From Takakia lepidozioides (lineage: Eukaryota > Streptophyta > Takakiopsida > Takakiales > Takakiaceae), in the NCBI GenBank assembly GCA_030704615.1, contig CM060733.1:56980001-57040000 (forward strand): a stretch of DNA of 60,000 nucleotides, written 5' to 3'. Positions 23,024 to 34,679 of the stretch are shown piece by piece. The notes under the pieces are model-generated. The model saw nothing but the letters and a program-made list of their open reading frames with translations, did not search any database and was not told the DNA's origin. The position numbers were made by a program, and so were the translations under genes. Positions within the stretch are counted from its first letter, which is position 1, and every line of letters starts with the position of its first letter.

Positions 23024-23515
23024 GGCTCTAAGGGCCATGGGCACGGTACAGAAGCAGATGACTTTCTGTATGATGTGTTTGAAAAGGAGGGAAAAGAAAT
23101 TGATGATCAATCTCCTATTGAGGAGGTGGCCATCACGGTGCCCACCACTGATGATATATACCTCCGCGTTGCCCGTGTATACATTCCGGCTGTGGTATTC
23201 TCGCGTGTGTGCTCTTGGCCTTCTTAAACCAGTTCTTTTCGTACCGTGCTCAACCTATCACAATCACAGCGGTATCCGCTCAATTTGCATCTCTGTCTCT
23301 GGGGCAGCTCATGGCTACAACTGTTCCCACTAGCAGATTCAAGCCATTCAAAAATGTGGTCCTGGTCCTTTTCGTTGAATCCCGGGCCCTTCAACAGCAA
23401 GGACATGTACTTACCACAATCTTTGCTAACGCTGGGGCCTGTGGTGTAACACCACAGGCATCGTGACGATTGTCAAAGTCTTCTACCGCAGGAAGATGCC
23501 TTTCTTGGTTGGGCT
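23024..23515 (+). pseudogene. Oligopeptide transporter (OPT) family N-terminal relic
   Basis: OPT proteins are proton-coupled importers of small peptides and metal chelates at the plasma membrane. Pieces in three frames follow the order of a plant OPT N-terminus: an acidic cytosolic stretch GTEADDFLYDVFEKEGKEID; SPIEEVAITVPTTDD; LPVYTFRLW (start of membrane helix 1); LLAFLNQFFSYRAQPITITA, VSAQFASLSLGQLMATTVPT; FSLNPGPFNSKD; HVLTTIFANAGA; and IVTIVKVFYRRKMPFLVGL. The NPG and SYRAQP motifs are family hallmarks. Frame changes near 23160, 23205, 23360, 23400 and 23460 disrupt it, and nothing of the remaining helices is clear after 23515. A CAG acceptor at 23022 suggests it began as an exon. Confidence 0.75.
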
Positions 23516-23960
23516 TAATACCCATCACCGAGCTTTCACGAAATAGATTGCCTGCGTGTCAACCCTGATTGCGTCTGAGCAGGCCGGCTACTCACCGTAG
23601 CCAGCCACCCTGCATACCTTATGAATTCTGAATGATAATTTGGATGACTATTTGAAAAACGTGGATGAACAACCCTGAAAAGCTCGGTTATGTACGGTAT
23701 TTCACCATGGCTCACCTGGCTGCGGGCTTCCACACCATCGTGCCACGCTACAGCCGTGGCCAGGCTCATCTTGGTGGATACCTAGTCCATAGTTATAACT
23801 TGCAAGGAGGTGCACGATCCTTGCGCGAGTTCACTTGTTTAGTCTATATAGACCACATATCTGTAGATGGGAATGGGAATGCATCCAATATAGGGATGCA
23901 CAGAGTATAGTTAAACCAAAGCCAAAGCCCGGAGTTATTCACTCATCTCATCATCATCTG
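23516..23960. other. No gene recognised
   Basis: Short open frames on both strands show no family motif. It may be decayed downstream OPT sequence. Confidence 0.35.
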
Positions 23961-23964
23961 ACAC

Positions 23965-24432
23965 AGGAAAAAGTCAATAGGCCTGCCACCTGTGTATACG
24001 GAGCTTGGATGCTTCACAACTGACTTGGTGTTATAGTGCGCTATCTCTTACCATAGCACGTACTGTTGTTATAAACATGCCACGACCCAATTAATGTTTG
24101 GATGTTGTTCTTGCCAGTGCTGAATGCCCTCTTGATGTAGTTCAGTGCTGAATTCCCTCTTGTTTGGCCTCTAGTTCAGGCCTACTTGAGTGTGCTGTTG
24201 TTGATGTGACTACCCATTCACTTTTCCCTTGTATACTCATGACACAGAACATAGACTGATGATCACTAATTATGACTATGTGAGAGCCCATTTGGCGCTG
24301 CCTTCCCTGGCCACACAACGCATGTAGAATGCCACACTTCTTTGAGAAGTGCTGATTGCAACCATCACCAACGTCACTACCACACTGGTGAATGTTAAAT
24401 TAGTCAGCTACTTAGTTATAAATATAATCCAG
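23965..24432 (+). repeat. Arm of a second inverted repeat (partner near 29225-29610)
   Basis: It matches the reverse complement of 29610-29225. Shared landmarks in order: GTGTATACGGAGCTTGGA, ATAGTGCGC, GACTATGTGAGAGCCCATTT, GTAGAATGCCACAC, GTGCTGATTGCAACCATCAC and CAACGTCACTACCACACTG, then AGTCAGCTACTTA-like sequence at the end. No protein is evident. Confidence 0.65.
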
Positions 24433-24559
24433 ATTCAGATTCACAGTGACAACATTGTGGAGATCACCCAAGTGACCATCTACCAAAAACAAGTTCTCAC
24501 CGTTTCTGGACATCTAGCTCACTTCTGTCTCTATCAATTTGTACACAATAATAGACATC

Positions 24560-25275
24560 CAGCTAACCAGATTGATATTAAATAGATTGAACTGATCCGT
24601 GCAGACGTAGCTGCAGCCGCCTGCATCTCATTGTAGCGAAGGAGACGGGCAAATAGTGGTGGAGGGATGAGACACGGCGATGGGAGGGAAATGCTTAGAG
24701 TACTGTCATGTCCACCGCTGCTTTGACACTGCTTTGACAGCTCTGGTGTACCCTGAAAGTGTGCTCACCAGATTGATAATAATAGATTGAACTGATCTGT
24801 GTCGCTGCAGCCGCCTTCATCTCAATGGAGACGTGCAAATAGTGGTGGAGGGATGAGACACGTCGATGGGAGGGAAATGCTAAGTACTCCTGTCCACGGC
24901 TGCTTTGACAGCTCCTGGTGTAGCCTGAAAGTTTGCTCACCAGATTGATTGATATTAATAGATTGAACTGATCTGGGTCGTTGCAGCCGCCTGCATCTCA
25001 AAGGAGATGTGCAATGGTGGAGGGATGAGACACGTCGATGGGAGGGAAATGCTTAGAGTACTGTCATTTCCACAGCTGCTTTGACAGCTCTGGTGTAGCC
25101 TGAAAGTGTGCTCACCAGATTGATATTAATAGATTGAACTGATCTGTGTCGCTACAGCCGCCTGCATCTCAAAGGAGACGTGCAAATAGTGGTGGAGGGA
25201 TGAGACACGGCGATGGTGCTTAAAGTACTGTCATGTCCACCGCTGCTTTTGAAAGCTCTGTTGTAGCCTGCAGGT
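24560..25275 (+). repeat. Tandem array of about 180-bp units, four copies
   Basis: Each unit runs from CACCAGATTGATATTAATAG through GAACTGATCTGTG, GCAGCCGCCTGCATCTCAAA, GTGGTGGAGGGATGAGACAC, GGGAGGGAAATGCTTAGAG and TACTGTCATG to CTTTGACAGCTCTGGTGTAG. Copy starts are near 24568, 24768, 24938 and 25116. A single copy lies at 29868-30060 and three more at 30532-31050. The units are well conserved, with small internal deletions. Confidence 0.8.
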
Positions 25276-26320
25276 CTGCGGCACCGACCAAGATGGTGAC
25301 GTTCGGCAGAGCCACGAATCAGCACCGCTGGTTTGTCGGTTAGCTTCTTGGTACTTGCTCATAGCACAATTCGCCATCGAATCCGCATATGCTCGGCTTC
25401 AGTTTCTGTTGGAATGGTAATTACATATCCTTAAAAGAAATCATCTGAATGAGCTTAAGATATATACCGTACAGATATGTAAGTTTGTTTTCAATGTGCA
25501 GTAAAGTAAGAATCAATGGGACTCACATCCTGAGCCCCCTACAAAATCTGTGATATTTATGAATCTTAAGATAAATATGGAGAGTTCTACTTAAGATTAA
25601 TAGCATCCATCGATTAAATTTGTTTTGAATAGCAATTGAGGTAAAGTGCAAACAAAATCTGTGTGTTCCTCATTGCTCAGGCTGCCAGCTCCCTGCCTTC
25701 TGTTTAATGGGCATCTAAAATATTTAGCACATGTTCCATGCACTGAGATCGAAAGAGGTTCTGGTTCCAGCAACTGCCTTATAAGGTACAGTTATTCACA
25801 TCATAGAGGAGTGGCCATGAAGAAGCCAAAATGCCTAATTTGATTTCCCGTACAACAACGTTAACCTTAAGGTTCCTCATATAAGTTAAGAAGGATGTTA
25901 AAAAAATATATTTTGCTCCAGACAGTGTCTTATTATAATTACTGGTCTAAAGATAGAATATGGGGTATAAGCCCAACTAGCTAAAACGGTAAGTTGGTCA
26001 CAAACTAAATTAAATGAAGTAGAACAGGAAGGTTAGTAGTTTCTCCTGTAGCTAGTCACAGAGTGCCAGCTTCTCTGTCCCCATATAAGTTGATCTCTCG
26101 TTGAGGACACCGGAAGTGAGTGGGAGAAGGGAGGGGGCGCGTTCCACCAGGTGCGCACATGTCATGACTTGCCTGCATGACCAGCAGCTCTTCTCGCGGC
26201 TCTTTGATTTCAAGGAAGAAGGGAGAATACTCAATTGAACGGTGTGCAGTGCTGATGACGTAGGGCGCACAGCCCGTATGACGAGTTCTTATCGCTCATG
26301 GACTTTAAGGAAGAAGGGAG
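25276..26320 (+). repeat. Segment duplicated at about 31050-32760 (copy 1)
   Basis: Blocks recur in the same order downstream: CCGACCAAGATGG, GAGCTTAAGATATATACCGT, GTTTGTTTTCAATGTGCAGTAA, GGCCATGAAGAAGCCAAAA and GTTCCACCAGGTG, separated by unrelated filler of differing length. The ATGAAGAAGCC block lies in a short frame that is better preserved in copy 2. Confidence 0.6.
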
Positions 26321-27190
26321 ACGGTTAAACCACACAGCCACTGTCTCTAAATGATGCTTAGTTTTCCATAAATGCTTTCCTTGTTGATGGTTGTGTGGCT
26401 CAATCAATAGCTTGTAGTCCCTTTTGTCAAGGATCACGAGCGCCTTTCTGGAGATTATGAATTCCCCGGACAACTTATAAGACTCTTATAAGTTGTCGCT
26501 GGAAATACGTAGTCTCCAGAAAGGAGCATATTGACCCGGACAGATGAGGGACAGACCGGCTAATGTGTGGGTTTTGTGGGGGCGGTATTGATGGCGGGTT
26601 TGAATTAACTCTAGACTTGTCCAGACTCTCACAGGCTCAGTTTAGATACGTACAAGATGTTATAGATCGAAATGAAAATGAATGATATGAGTGAATCACA
26701 TGCATGCTTATCGGAGCCACACTACATTTGCTTATCTTGTTCTAAAGATGTCACCGGTGGATCGATATTATCCCATTCATTTTCGTGTGACAGGGATATC
26801 CACTGAATTAGAGGGACATTTCAGTATATTGAGGAGCGAGTCCCGATGCTAATCACTAGGAAAGCTATCCAGGTGCAGAAATTAGTTTGCTGGATGTTGA
26901 GGGTGTTGTGTGCACCGGTAGTGGACTCCAGATGAGGTTTAATGATGAGATTCGTCATCTCAGTGCAGCTTGAACGTCCTTACTCCCCTGACCTGTTCAT
27001 TTCTAGCAAGTGAAGGGGCAGGTCTTCTAGTCTTGTTTGTAGAATCTCCTCTGCACAGCTTGTAAGCCTCATCAGATTGTGGAGAGTCCTGAGGCTTCCT
27101 GCAGGCCTAACAGAGACGACAACCACTTAATTAAGTAAGACACCTTAAGACGACAACCACCTTAAGCCTCCTGGCTCTGGCACATATACG
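26320..27190. other. Non-coding stretch
   Basis: No gene is recognised. An imperfect palindrome around AACTTATAAGACTCTTATAAGTT lies near 26472-26494. Confidence 0.4.
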
Positions 27191-27456
27191 CAGCTGGTGC
27201 TCTCTCCGCTGAGGATGGAATCCTGGGTACGTCCATCGGTAATAAAACTCCCCATCCTACCTCTTTTGCTCATCGGTCCCGCTTTATGTCCCTGGATCTG
27301 TATGTGTTATATGTCACTCTGCTGGTCTGCTCTCCTCTGCCTGTCTTCATTCCGGCTGGTCTCCTCTTCTAATTTATTGTAGTGTCTTCCCTCGGGCCAC
27401 AATAATTAAACTCTCAATCCTAGTACTACCTATTTTTCTCCTACATCTCTCTCTAT

Positions 27457-28029
27457 TTGTCCCTAGATCTGTATGTGTATGTAAGTATGCTCTTCCTCTG
27501 CCACCTTGCTCAATCCTGTTTATCTATATGGATCAGTGAATTTGAGAAACTGATTGAACATCTCATGGTAGGTAAAGTTCACCCATCTACATTAATGGTG
27601 GAAGATGAAGAAAAAATGACTGACAGTAGGGAGCAGGGTACGTTCCCCTCTTCCAGAACGCCACCGCCGCCTCACGTGTACACCACGACTACTTATGATT
27701 TGAGGGCACCCATTGATGACAAGGCTGAGGATGAGATCTGCTGGCAGAGGAACCAGGCCATGCAGAAATGTGGAGAGCCAATTTGGAGATCAGCCCTGAG
27801 GATGAAGATCAGCTACTGGCAGAAAATGGAGAGGAGCTGGCAGCTAAGCCCAGAGATCATTGAGGCTAGCACTGAGGCTGCCACCCTGTTGGGACGAGAA
27901 CCACCCCTTCTGGTAGGCAGTGGCACACACATGCATCCGAAATTCCGAAGTTACTTCTTTGGCTCATCGATCCAAGGATCCGTTTGTGTACATGCCGGTC
28001 TCCTTAGCTGCAACACTAGGGCGACGTGA
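27457..28029 (+). CDS. Unrecognised open frame inside a repeat
   Basis: A 190-codon frame with a central charged stretch (FEKLIEHLMVGKVHPSTLMV, EDEEKMTDSREQGTFPSSR, then AEDEICWQRNQAMQKCGEP). Its first about 30 codons and last about 40 codons lie in sequence repeated in reverse orientation at 6130-6400, while the middle (about 27540-27900) has no counterpart there. I recognise no domain. It may be a chance frame through a transposon copy or a captured exon. Confidence 0.25.
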   Translation: MSLDLYVYVSMLFLCHLAQSCLSIWISEFEKLIEHLMVGKVHPSTLMVEDEEKMTDSREQGTFPSSRTPPPPHVYTTTTYDLRAPIDDKAEDEICWQRNQAMQKCGEPIWRSALRMKISYWQKMERSWQLSPEIIEASTEAATLLGREPPLLVGSGTHMHPKFRSYFFGSSIQGSVCVHAGLLSCNTRAT

Positions 28030-28595
28030 TCAGTTCAACTTATTTCATATCAATCTGGTGAGCTGGATATCCATTGATGTGTGCAAATTGAAAGAGACAG
28101 AAGTGAGCTACATGTCCAGTGTGTGTAGATTGGAAGAAACTCTGGAATTTGGTTTTGGTAGATGTGACCTTCCCTTTTTGGTCCAAAATTGTGTCTTGCC
28201 GGAGCCTAGTTTGCATTTTCACATGTGACATATTTTCCTGATACACGGGCTAGAGAAATATCCTCACGGTGTTCCTGCATGACTGAGGTGAGCTACATGT
28301 CCAATTGATGTACTGTTGTGTAGATTGTGAAGATTTACTGTATCTGTAAATCTTTGGTTTTGTAGTTGGTGGATGCTCCCAATTGTAGTGTAGTTACTGA
28401 CATTCTACGCCCTTGTTATAATTTTGGATTGCAGGAAAGATTGTTCTGTTCGTTTTCTCCCAGGTTTCGTTTTCCCCAAATGGAACCTTTGGGGGACTCA
28501 AATTTGATTGGATGATTATGATATGTAGACTCATGTACATATAAGCCGATTCTATATTTTTTACATTAATATATTAGGTTGACATGATTCTTTTC
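27930..28595 (-). repeat. Right arm of the long inverted repeat (partner 5571-6400)
   Basis: It is the reverse-complement match of the left arm, ending at the AATATATTA block near 28570-28595. The arms are about 22 kb apart and enclose the C2, gypsy, terpene synthase-like, copia and OPT features. Confidence 0.7.
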
Positions 28596-28989
28596 ACAAT
28601 TGCTTCTCAATTTGGTTTTGATGCATCCAAGTATATTGGCTGGTTTTCCAGTCACAAGAAACAAGAAATGGAGGCAAACCAACAATTGTACTTGGATGCT
28701 TCAAAACTCACTTGAGAGACATATTGGAAGCTGTCCAATGGTTGGCTTGCTGGCCTTGGTTATTTGTTATCTCCTTAGGCTCAGTGTGGCTCTGTGGTTT
28801 GTCATCAATACAACCTCTCTGGGGGCTTCTTTTCTCCCTTTCTATATTAAAATTTGATTTTTTAATTTTGTTTCCAAGAAACACACCCCTGGCCCAGCAA
28901 TGTGATTTTTTCTGTTTTGTTTTGAGGGAAAATAAACCCCTTTTCTAAGGAGAGCCTGCCATGGACCGAGGCATCTCAGGGGCAGAGCC

Positions 28990-29095
28990 CCAGACGCAAA
29001 GCAGAGAGACAGATGACAGGGGTTTGAACCCCAGACCCACAGGCCAATACATGAGTGACTTACCACCGGCCCCCGGGGGCAAACTGATCTGTAAT
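28990..29095 (-). repeat. tRNA-derived SINE head, reverse strand
   Basis: On the reverse strand GGTGGTAAGTCACTCATG resembles an A box and TGGGGTTCAAACCCC is a strong B box with a self-complementary T-arm form. The layout matches the other SINE heads in this window. Confidence 0.5.
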
Positions 29096-29224
29096 ATGAT
29101 TTGTTTTCCAAAATAGAAATAAAAATAACACATTTTCTCTTATCTTACATAAATGTCTTACAATTAGTTGATGAAAACCTCTTTCAATCTGGATGGATCC
29201 AGCATGTCTTGATTGCAGTGGAAA

Positions 29225-29610
29225 GTGCTAAGTTAGTGAGCTACTTGAGTTAAAAACACAATCCTTTAATTAGACAGTGTGGTAGTGACGTTGGTGATGG
29301 TTGCAATCAGCACTTCTCAAAGATGTGTGGCATTCTACATGCGATGTGTGGTCAGCGAAGGCAGAGCCAATTGCAAATGGGCTCTCACATAGTCATAATT
29401 AGTGATCATCAGTCTATGTTCTGTGTCATGAGTAGACAAGCAAAAAAGTGAATGGGAACAACAACAGCACACACTCAAGTATGTAGGCCTGCACTGCAAG
29501 TGCATCCCAGTGTGATAAGTACTAACTTAGCGCACTATAACAACAACGTCAGTTGTGATTAAGCGTCCAAGCTCCGTATACACAGGTACTGACTTATTAG
29601 ATTTTTTTTT
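29225..29610 (-). repeat. Reverse copy of the 23965-24432 repeat
   Basis: The landmarks listed for the partner appear here in reverse complement. It directly follows the reverse copy of the first family, so both reverse copies sit together between two forward copies. Confidence 0.65.
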
Positions 29611-29639
29611 GTGTCAAATTTATGAGTGACGATATGATG

Positions 29640-30065
29640 GATACACTACTGGACATCTAGCTCACCTCAATATTCTGCACAAAGTAATTAAAATAGACAT
29701 GTATCTAGACAATATCCAAGAAAAATGCATGCAACTTTTGGACCAAAAAGTTAGACATCTACGTACCAAGAACAAATTTTCAGAGTTTCTTCTAAATCTA
29801 CACACATTGGAAATGTAGCTCACTTCTGTCTCTTTCAATTTGTACACAATTATAGTCATCCAGCTCACCAGATTACGATTAAATTAGCTGAACTGATTCG
29901 TGCCCGATCCGTGCTGACGTCGCTCCATCGGCATGCATCTCGTTGTAGCCAAGGAGACCTGCAAATAGTGGTATAGAGATGAGACACGTCGATAGGATGG
30001 AGATGTTTAGATCGAGTAGTGTCATGTCCACCGCTGCTTTGAGAGCTCTGGTAGCCAGCTGCAAG
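29640..30065 (+). repeat. Forward copy of the dispersed repeat family with one 180-bp unit
   Basis: It shares TGGACATCTAGCTCAC, ACTTCTGTCTCTTTCAA, TTGTACACAAT and GACATCCAGCTCACCAGATT-like blocks with 5990-6130 and 24480-24600, then carries one diverged 180-bp unit. Confidence 0.6.
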
Positions 30066-30524
30066 TTTGTGCACAACTGAGATGGCTACGTTCGCTATGC
30101 TGAGCCACTATATATATGTCAGCGCTAGTTTGTGCAACGTTTCCGTCTACAGATGCAGATACCTACATCACTCAGTGAACTCCTTGTGTATCTCGCTTCA
30201 GGTACCTAAGGCTATGCGCACTGCAAATCTTGGCAATTTCTTCCAATCTACAAACAGTACCGGACATCTAGCTAGTACACCTCAGTCTCTTCCAATCTGC
30301 AAACATGATGGACCTCAGATCAACTTATTAGTTGAATATCACCTGGTGCTTTTTACACCGTGCGGATGTTGCTCTCGCCCGTTCATCTGGAAAATATCTG
30401 AGGAAAACGCAAGGAAAATGCAAATTATAGAGGCTCTGGAAGACACAATTTTCGAGCAAAAAGGGTAGTTCCTTCCAATCTACATGCAAAAAGGGTAGTT
30501 TCTTCCAATCTAGCCTGAACGTTT

Positions 30525-31060
30525 GCTCACCAGATTGATATTAATAGATTGAACTGATCTGTGCAGACGTCGCTGCAGCCGCCTGCATCTCAAAGGAGAC
30601 GTGTAAATAGTGGTGGAGGGATGAGACACGTCGATGGGAGGGAGACGCCTAGAGTACTGTCATGTCCACCCGCTGCCTTGACAGCTCTGGTGTAGCCTGA
30701 AAGTTTGCTCACCAGATTGATATTAATAGATTGAACTGATCTGTGTCGCTGCAGCCGCCTGCATCTCAAAGGAGACGTGCAATAGTGGTGGAGGGATGAG
30801 ACACGTCGATGGGAGGGAAATGCTTAGAGTACTGTCATGTCCACAGCTGCTTTGACAGCTCTGGTGTAGCCTGAAAGTTTGCTCACCAGATTGATATTAA
30901 TAGATAGAACTGATCTGTGCAGACGTCGCTGCAGCCGCCTGCATCTCAAAGGAGACGTGAAAATAGTGGTGGAGGGATGAGACACGTCGATGGGAGGGAA
31001 ATGCTTAGAGTACTGTCATTTCCACCACTGCTTTGACAGCTCTGTTGTAGCCTGTAAGTT
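30525..31060 (+). repeat. Second tandem array of the 180-bp unit, three copies
   Basis: Copy starts are near 30532, 30714 and 30890. Unit text is as in the 24.6-25.3 kb array. It is directly preceded by a short duplication of AAAAAGGGTAGTTTCTTCCAATCTA. Confidence 0.8.
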
Positions 31061-32760
31061 TGCGTACAACGACACACCGACCAAGATGGCGACGTTCGCT
31101 TTGCTGAGCCACGATCAGCAGCGGCTGGTTTGTTCGTTGTAGCTGCCCAGTAGCTGCTCACCACATGTTCTCCATCGAATAGCTGCATCGAATCTGCATA
31201 GGCGAAGTTCCCCGTCTTGCTCGGCTGCAGAATGGTCAATGGGCTTGATGTGGATCAATCCAACCGTTTTGTTGTTGTTGTTTTGTTTTGTTGCAAGTTC
31301 AGTAGTGAAAGCAACTAATTACATATCCTTCAAAAGAAAGTATTTGAATGAGCTTAAGATATATACCGTACAACACCAGCTGTAAGTTTGTTTTCAATGT
31401 GCAGTAAAAAGGATCCACCCTGAGTGGGGCTCACATCCTGAGTCCCACTACAAAATCTATGATATTATTTACATTTACTTTAATATTTCCAAACTGTTTT
31501 AGTTTGCTGAGCCATGATCAGCGCTGGTTTGTTGATTGTGTGATGTTTACATCTGTATCCCAGCACAGTTGTTTAATGTAAAGGACACTGGAATCAAACT
31601 TAGCCTCAACTTAGCACAATGCACGTGTGTTCCTTGCTCATTGCCGTTTGTATCAGAAGCCAGGATCTTCCCTTCGTTCTAGCTTGTTTATGAAGAATTC
31701 AAGTTGTGTGGTGTAATGTAACCCATAAATTTATCATGAGTGCAGATTGGCAGACTAATTAGTGCTGATCAACCTCTACCACTGCGCCAAGATTATGAAA
31801 CCCTCCGGACTAATTTAGCACAGGAAGTTACTGCAATCAAAAGCATGTTGAGATTGAAAGAGGTTCCAGTCAGCAACTGCCTTCAGAAGTTGGCCTTTAC
31901 CTACACGCAGCATCACAGAGGATTGGCCATGAAGAAGCCAAAAAGCCTAATTTTCTTTCCTGCAGATTACCTTAACAGCCCAGAAATTGTGGACTCTTGT
32001 GAAGCAAGAGTAACGGATGGTGTCACTTGAACCCCAAGGGCTACTGGTTATGTTACTTGGAACTTAACCTCATACAAGTTAACATGGAGATTAAGTCCAC
32101 CATGTGTCTTTATATAATTACATGGTTCCAATGTTCTCTCATAGAAATGTTACTATGTTGGGTTTCATGGCTTGGTATAAAACCAATAAAAAAGATTTAC
32201 GAAGTTGGTCACAAAATGGAGCAGAAGTACAAGAAGGTTAGTAGACAGGCAAAACCTGCTGTACATTTTCCTTTGTGATTTTTTTGGGGCACTTTGAAGT
32301 AGAATTTACCCACTAGAGGCAGGAGCATGGAACCCGAACCCTTGGTTCCAGTATTTTGCCATATAGGCCAATTTGTTGAACATGTTCTTGTCCCTTCGGT
32401 GAGATATCATCTAGGGTTGAAATGGAGCCAGGTAGTCATAGGGTGGAACCAGATGTTCCACGGGATGACAGCCTAGTGGAACCATGATTTGATTTGAGTA
32501 GATTGAGCAGATTTTTATTTAGCGCGGACATGAACTTCCACAAACTTCCTACCTAGAAAGTTTCTGTAGTCAGTGCCTTCTCTGCTCCCATCCTGCAGGG
32601 ACAGGGAATGAGTATAAGAGAGGAGAGGAGAAGGGAGGAGGGGGTTCCACCAGGTGTGTCATGACTTCAGCCACCATGACCAGCTCTTCTAGATAGCTAT
32701 TATCTCGAGGAGGAAGGAAGAATGCTCAGTGAAACTAGTGAGGTTGTTGATGCAGGGGCA
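31061..32760 (+). repeat. Segment duplicated from about 25276-26320 (copy 2)
   Basis: It has the same ordered blocks as copy 1 but is longer because of insertions, including a run of GTT/GTTTT near 31265-31295. Copy 2 retains a longer open frame at 31746-32030. Confidence 0.6.
31746..32030 (+). CDS. Unrecognised exon-like frame in the duplicated segment
   Basis: After a GAGTGCAG acceptor the frame encodes IGRLISADQPLPLRQDYETL, then RTNLAQEVTAIKSMLRLKEV, then LAMKKPKSLIFFPADYLNS to a stop at 32028-32030. Its amphipathic helical look is more protein-like than neighbouring frames. The copy near 25700-25850 keeps only SHHRGVAMKKPKCLI. I do not recognise a family. It could be a gene exon carried in the duplicated repeat. 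Confidence 0.3.
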   Translation: MGRLISADQPLPLRQDYETLRTNLAQEVTAIKSMLRLKEVPVSNCLQKLAFTYTQHHRGLAMKKPKSLIFFPADYLNSPEIVDSCEARVTDGVT

Positions 32761-33200
32761 CGCCGTTGAAATGCTACAAGAATGATTAACAAAGGATGCA
32801 CTCATATGCAGGAGCTTTGTAGTTTGCTTAAGATCAGTCGTAGAAGCACACTAGTGCATTACATGTTCAACAAGAAGACAACATCACTACGCTAATCTAT
32901 AGACTATGTAGATCCCACGAGCGGAGCATGGAGGGAAAATCCCCATTCAAAAATAGTAGTCCAAGTGAAAGACAAATGTTACTAGCTAAGTCGTCTACTT
33001 GGACAGCCTGGACATATATCAAGAATCAACTTGGCTACCAGGGAGTAAACACTAACACTAATCTTGAGATTAATCTACTTGAATATAACACTATGCTAGT
33101 GTATATTCTCAACACTCCCACTCATTGGCTGCATGTGTTCATTGCTTGCAAGTAGAAATAATCTATCTCCTATACTCCCACTCAGTGTCTACAGACAATG
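32280..33200. other. Non-coding stretch
   Basis: No gene is recognised apart from the repeat homology already noted up to 32760. The copia remnant begins near 33200. Confidence 0.4.
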
Positions 33201-33225
33201 TTCAAGAGGCTGCGAACGATGAAAC

Positions 33226-34217
33226 TTATCCGCTGGAAATGGTTTGTAATAATATCGGCAAGTTGGCAAGGGTATTGATATAGCTCATCTGAATGTCTCC
33301 TCGACCACGACGATGAAATTCAGGATTCTGCACAAGACGTATAACACTTTGATTGTCACTGTGCAACACCGTGGGGCTATCATGCTGTACCCATGTCATG
33401 AAGAAGTCTACGAATCCAAACAACCTTCTTTGGCCGTTAAACAGGCTGCAACATACTTTGATTCGGTAGTGGATGATGTTTTATAAGCTTGCTTTATGCT
33501 AATCCAGGAAATTGGTCCATGGTTGAGAAAAATGAAGAGTATTTGATTCTTCTCCCATGTATAACATAGTAGTTTGTAGAGCCTCGAAGGTATTTAAAAA
33601 TATGCTTGACGGCTGTACAATGAATCCGTATAGGATTTTGCAAACTTTGCAATCGTACTGACTGCATAGGCTATGTTAGACCTCGATCCAAGCATGCATA
33701 GCAAACATCGGGCTACCAACTACAGCTTGATAGGGAAAATCTTCTTCTCTCTCTGCAGCATCGTTGTCTCGGAGAAACTGTAAGTGCACATTAGGGTCAG
33801 CCGGTGTTGATACAAGATATGCATATGTAAAGCCGAACTTGGCTAAAATCTTTAGAATATAGTGTAGTTGATCGATGTAGATCATCCTCAGTTCCATGTT
33901 GCGTTTGATGTGAAGCCCAACGTAACAATTTGCATCTCCTGTTTACCCTCAAAAACTTGGTTCAAGTAATCAACCATGTCTATGAGTTCATTTTTGTCTG
34001 TTGCACTCCCCAGCCCATCATCTACAAACTATAAATATTGTTGTGACAAGCCTAGGAGGATTGGGACGACAGTAGATGCATGAATCGGTAGAACTTGCCT
34101 GTAATCCATATTTACCAGGAAATTGTCAAACTTCGTATTCCACGCTCGAGATGCTTGCTTTAACCCATACAAACTCTTAAGTAACCTGCACACTTTAGTT
34201 TCCTGGCCAGGTACCAA
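33226..34217 (-). pseudogene. Ty1/copia RT and RNase H remnant, reverse strand
   Basis: From right to left on the reverse strand: KVCRLLKSLYGLKQASRAWN (RT, near 34190); MIYIDQLHYILKILAKFGF and FPYQAVVGSPMFA (linker between RT and RNase H, 33700-33890); and TVLHSDNQSVIRLVQNPEFH (RNase H, near 33370). Each is in a different frame. The rest of the polyprotein is absent. It differs in sequence from the 17.6-22.6 kb element, so it is a different copia family. Confidence 0.8.
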
Positions 34218-34229
34218 GAATCCTTCAGG

Positions 34230-34610
34230 TTGCTCGACTTTGATGATTCCATGTCAGTAATCCAATTGAGAATTGGAAGCACAGACTTGAATGATGTACT
34301 GATAGATGGAGGCTTAGGAGTGAATATTATGACAGACCAATTAAGGCAGAAGCTTGGTCTAAGTAACATGAAACCAGCCCCATTCACAGTAACAATGGCA
34401 GATCAAAGGAGTGTACAACCATTAGGCTTGATAAGAGGAGTAAAGATACAGATTCAGAAGATGATTTTTTAAGATCACAGTGACTGTGTTGAAAATGGAT
34501 GATGTCATGGAAACTTACTCCTTATTGCTGGGTCGACCATGGCTGAAACAGGCCAGGGTATTCCATGACTGGATGTTAGAGGGTTGTTTGGGACTTAGAC
34601 AATTTTACGG
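34230..34610 (+). pseudogene. Ty3/gypsy aspartic protease fragment, forward strand
   Basis: The frame has VLIDGGLGVNIMTDQLRQKL (DGG in place of the active-site DSG/DTG), then PAPFTVTMADQRSVQPLGLI and VKIQIQ, a frame change at about 34472, then VLKMDDVMETYSLLLGRPWL. This is a retropepsin domain of the type found in plant gypsy elements. Nothing of the gag or RT flanks it. It abuts the copia fragment at about 34222 on the opposite strand. Confidence 0.7.
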
Positions 34611-34679
34611 GTTCTGTGGGGTACCCTTAATTTTGCGCAGACCTACGGTGGTAGACTCAGACCAATACAGACCTTAGGG

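Noticed and set aside
23665-23910. Continuation of the OPT transporter
   Set aside because: The peptide does not show OPT helices or motifs, so it was not added to the relic.
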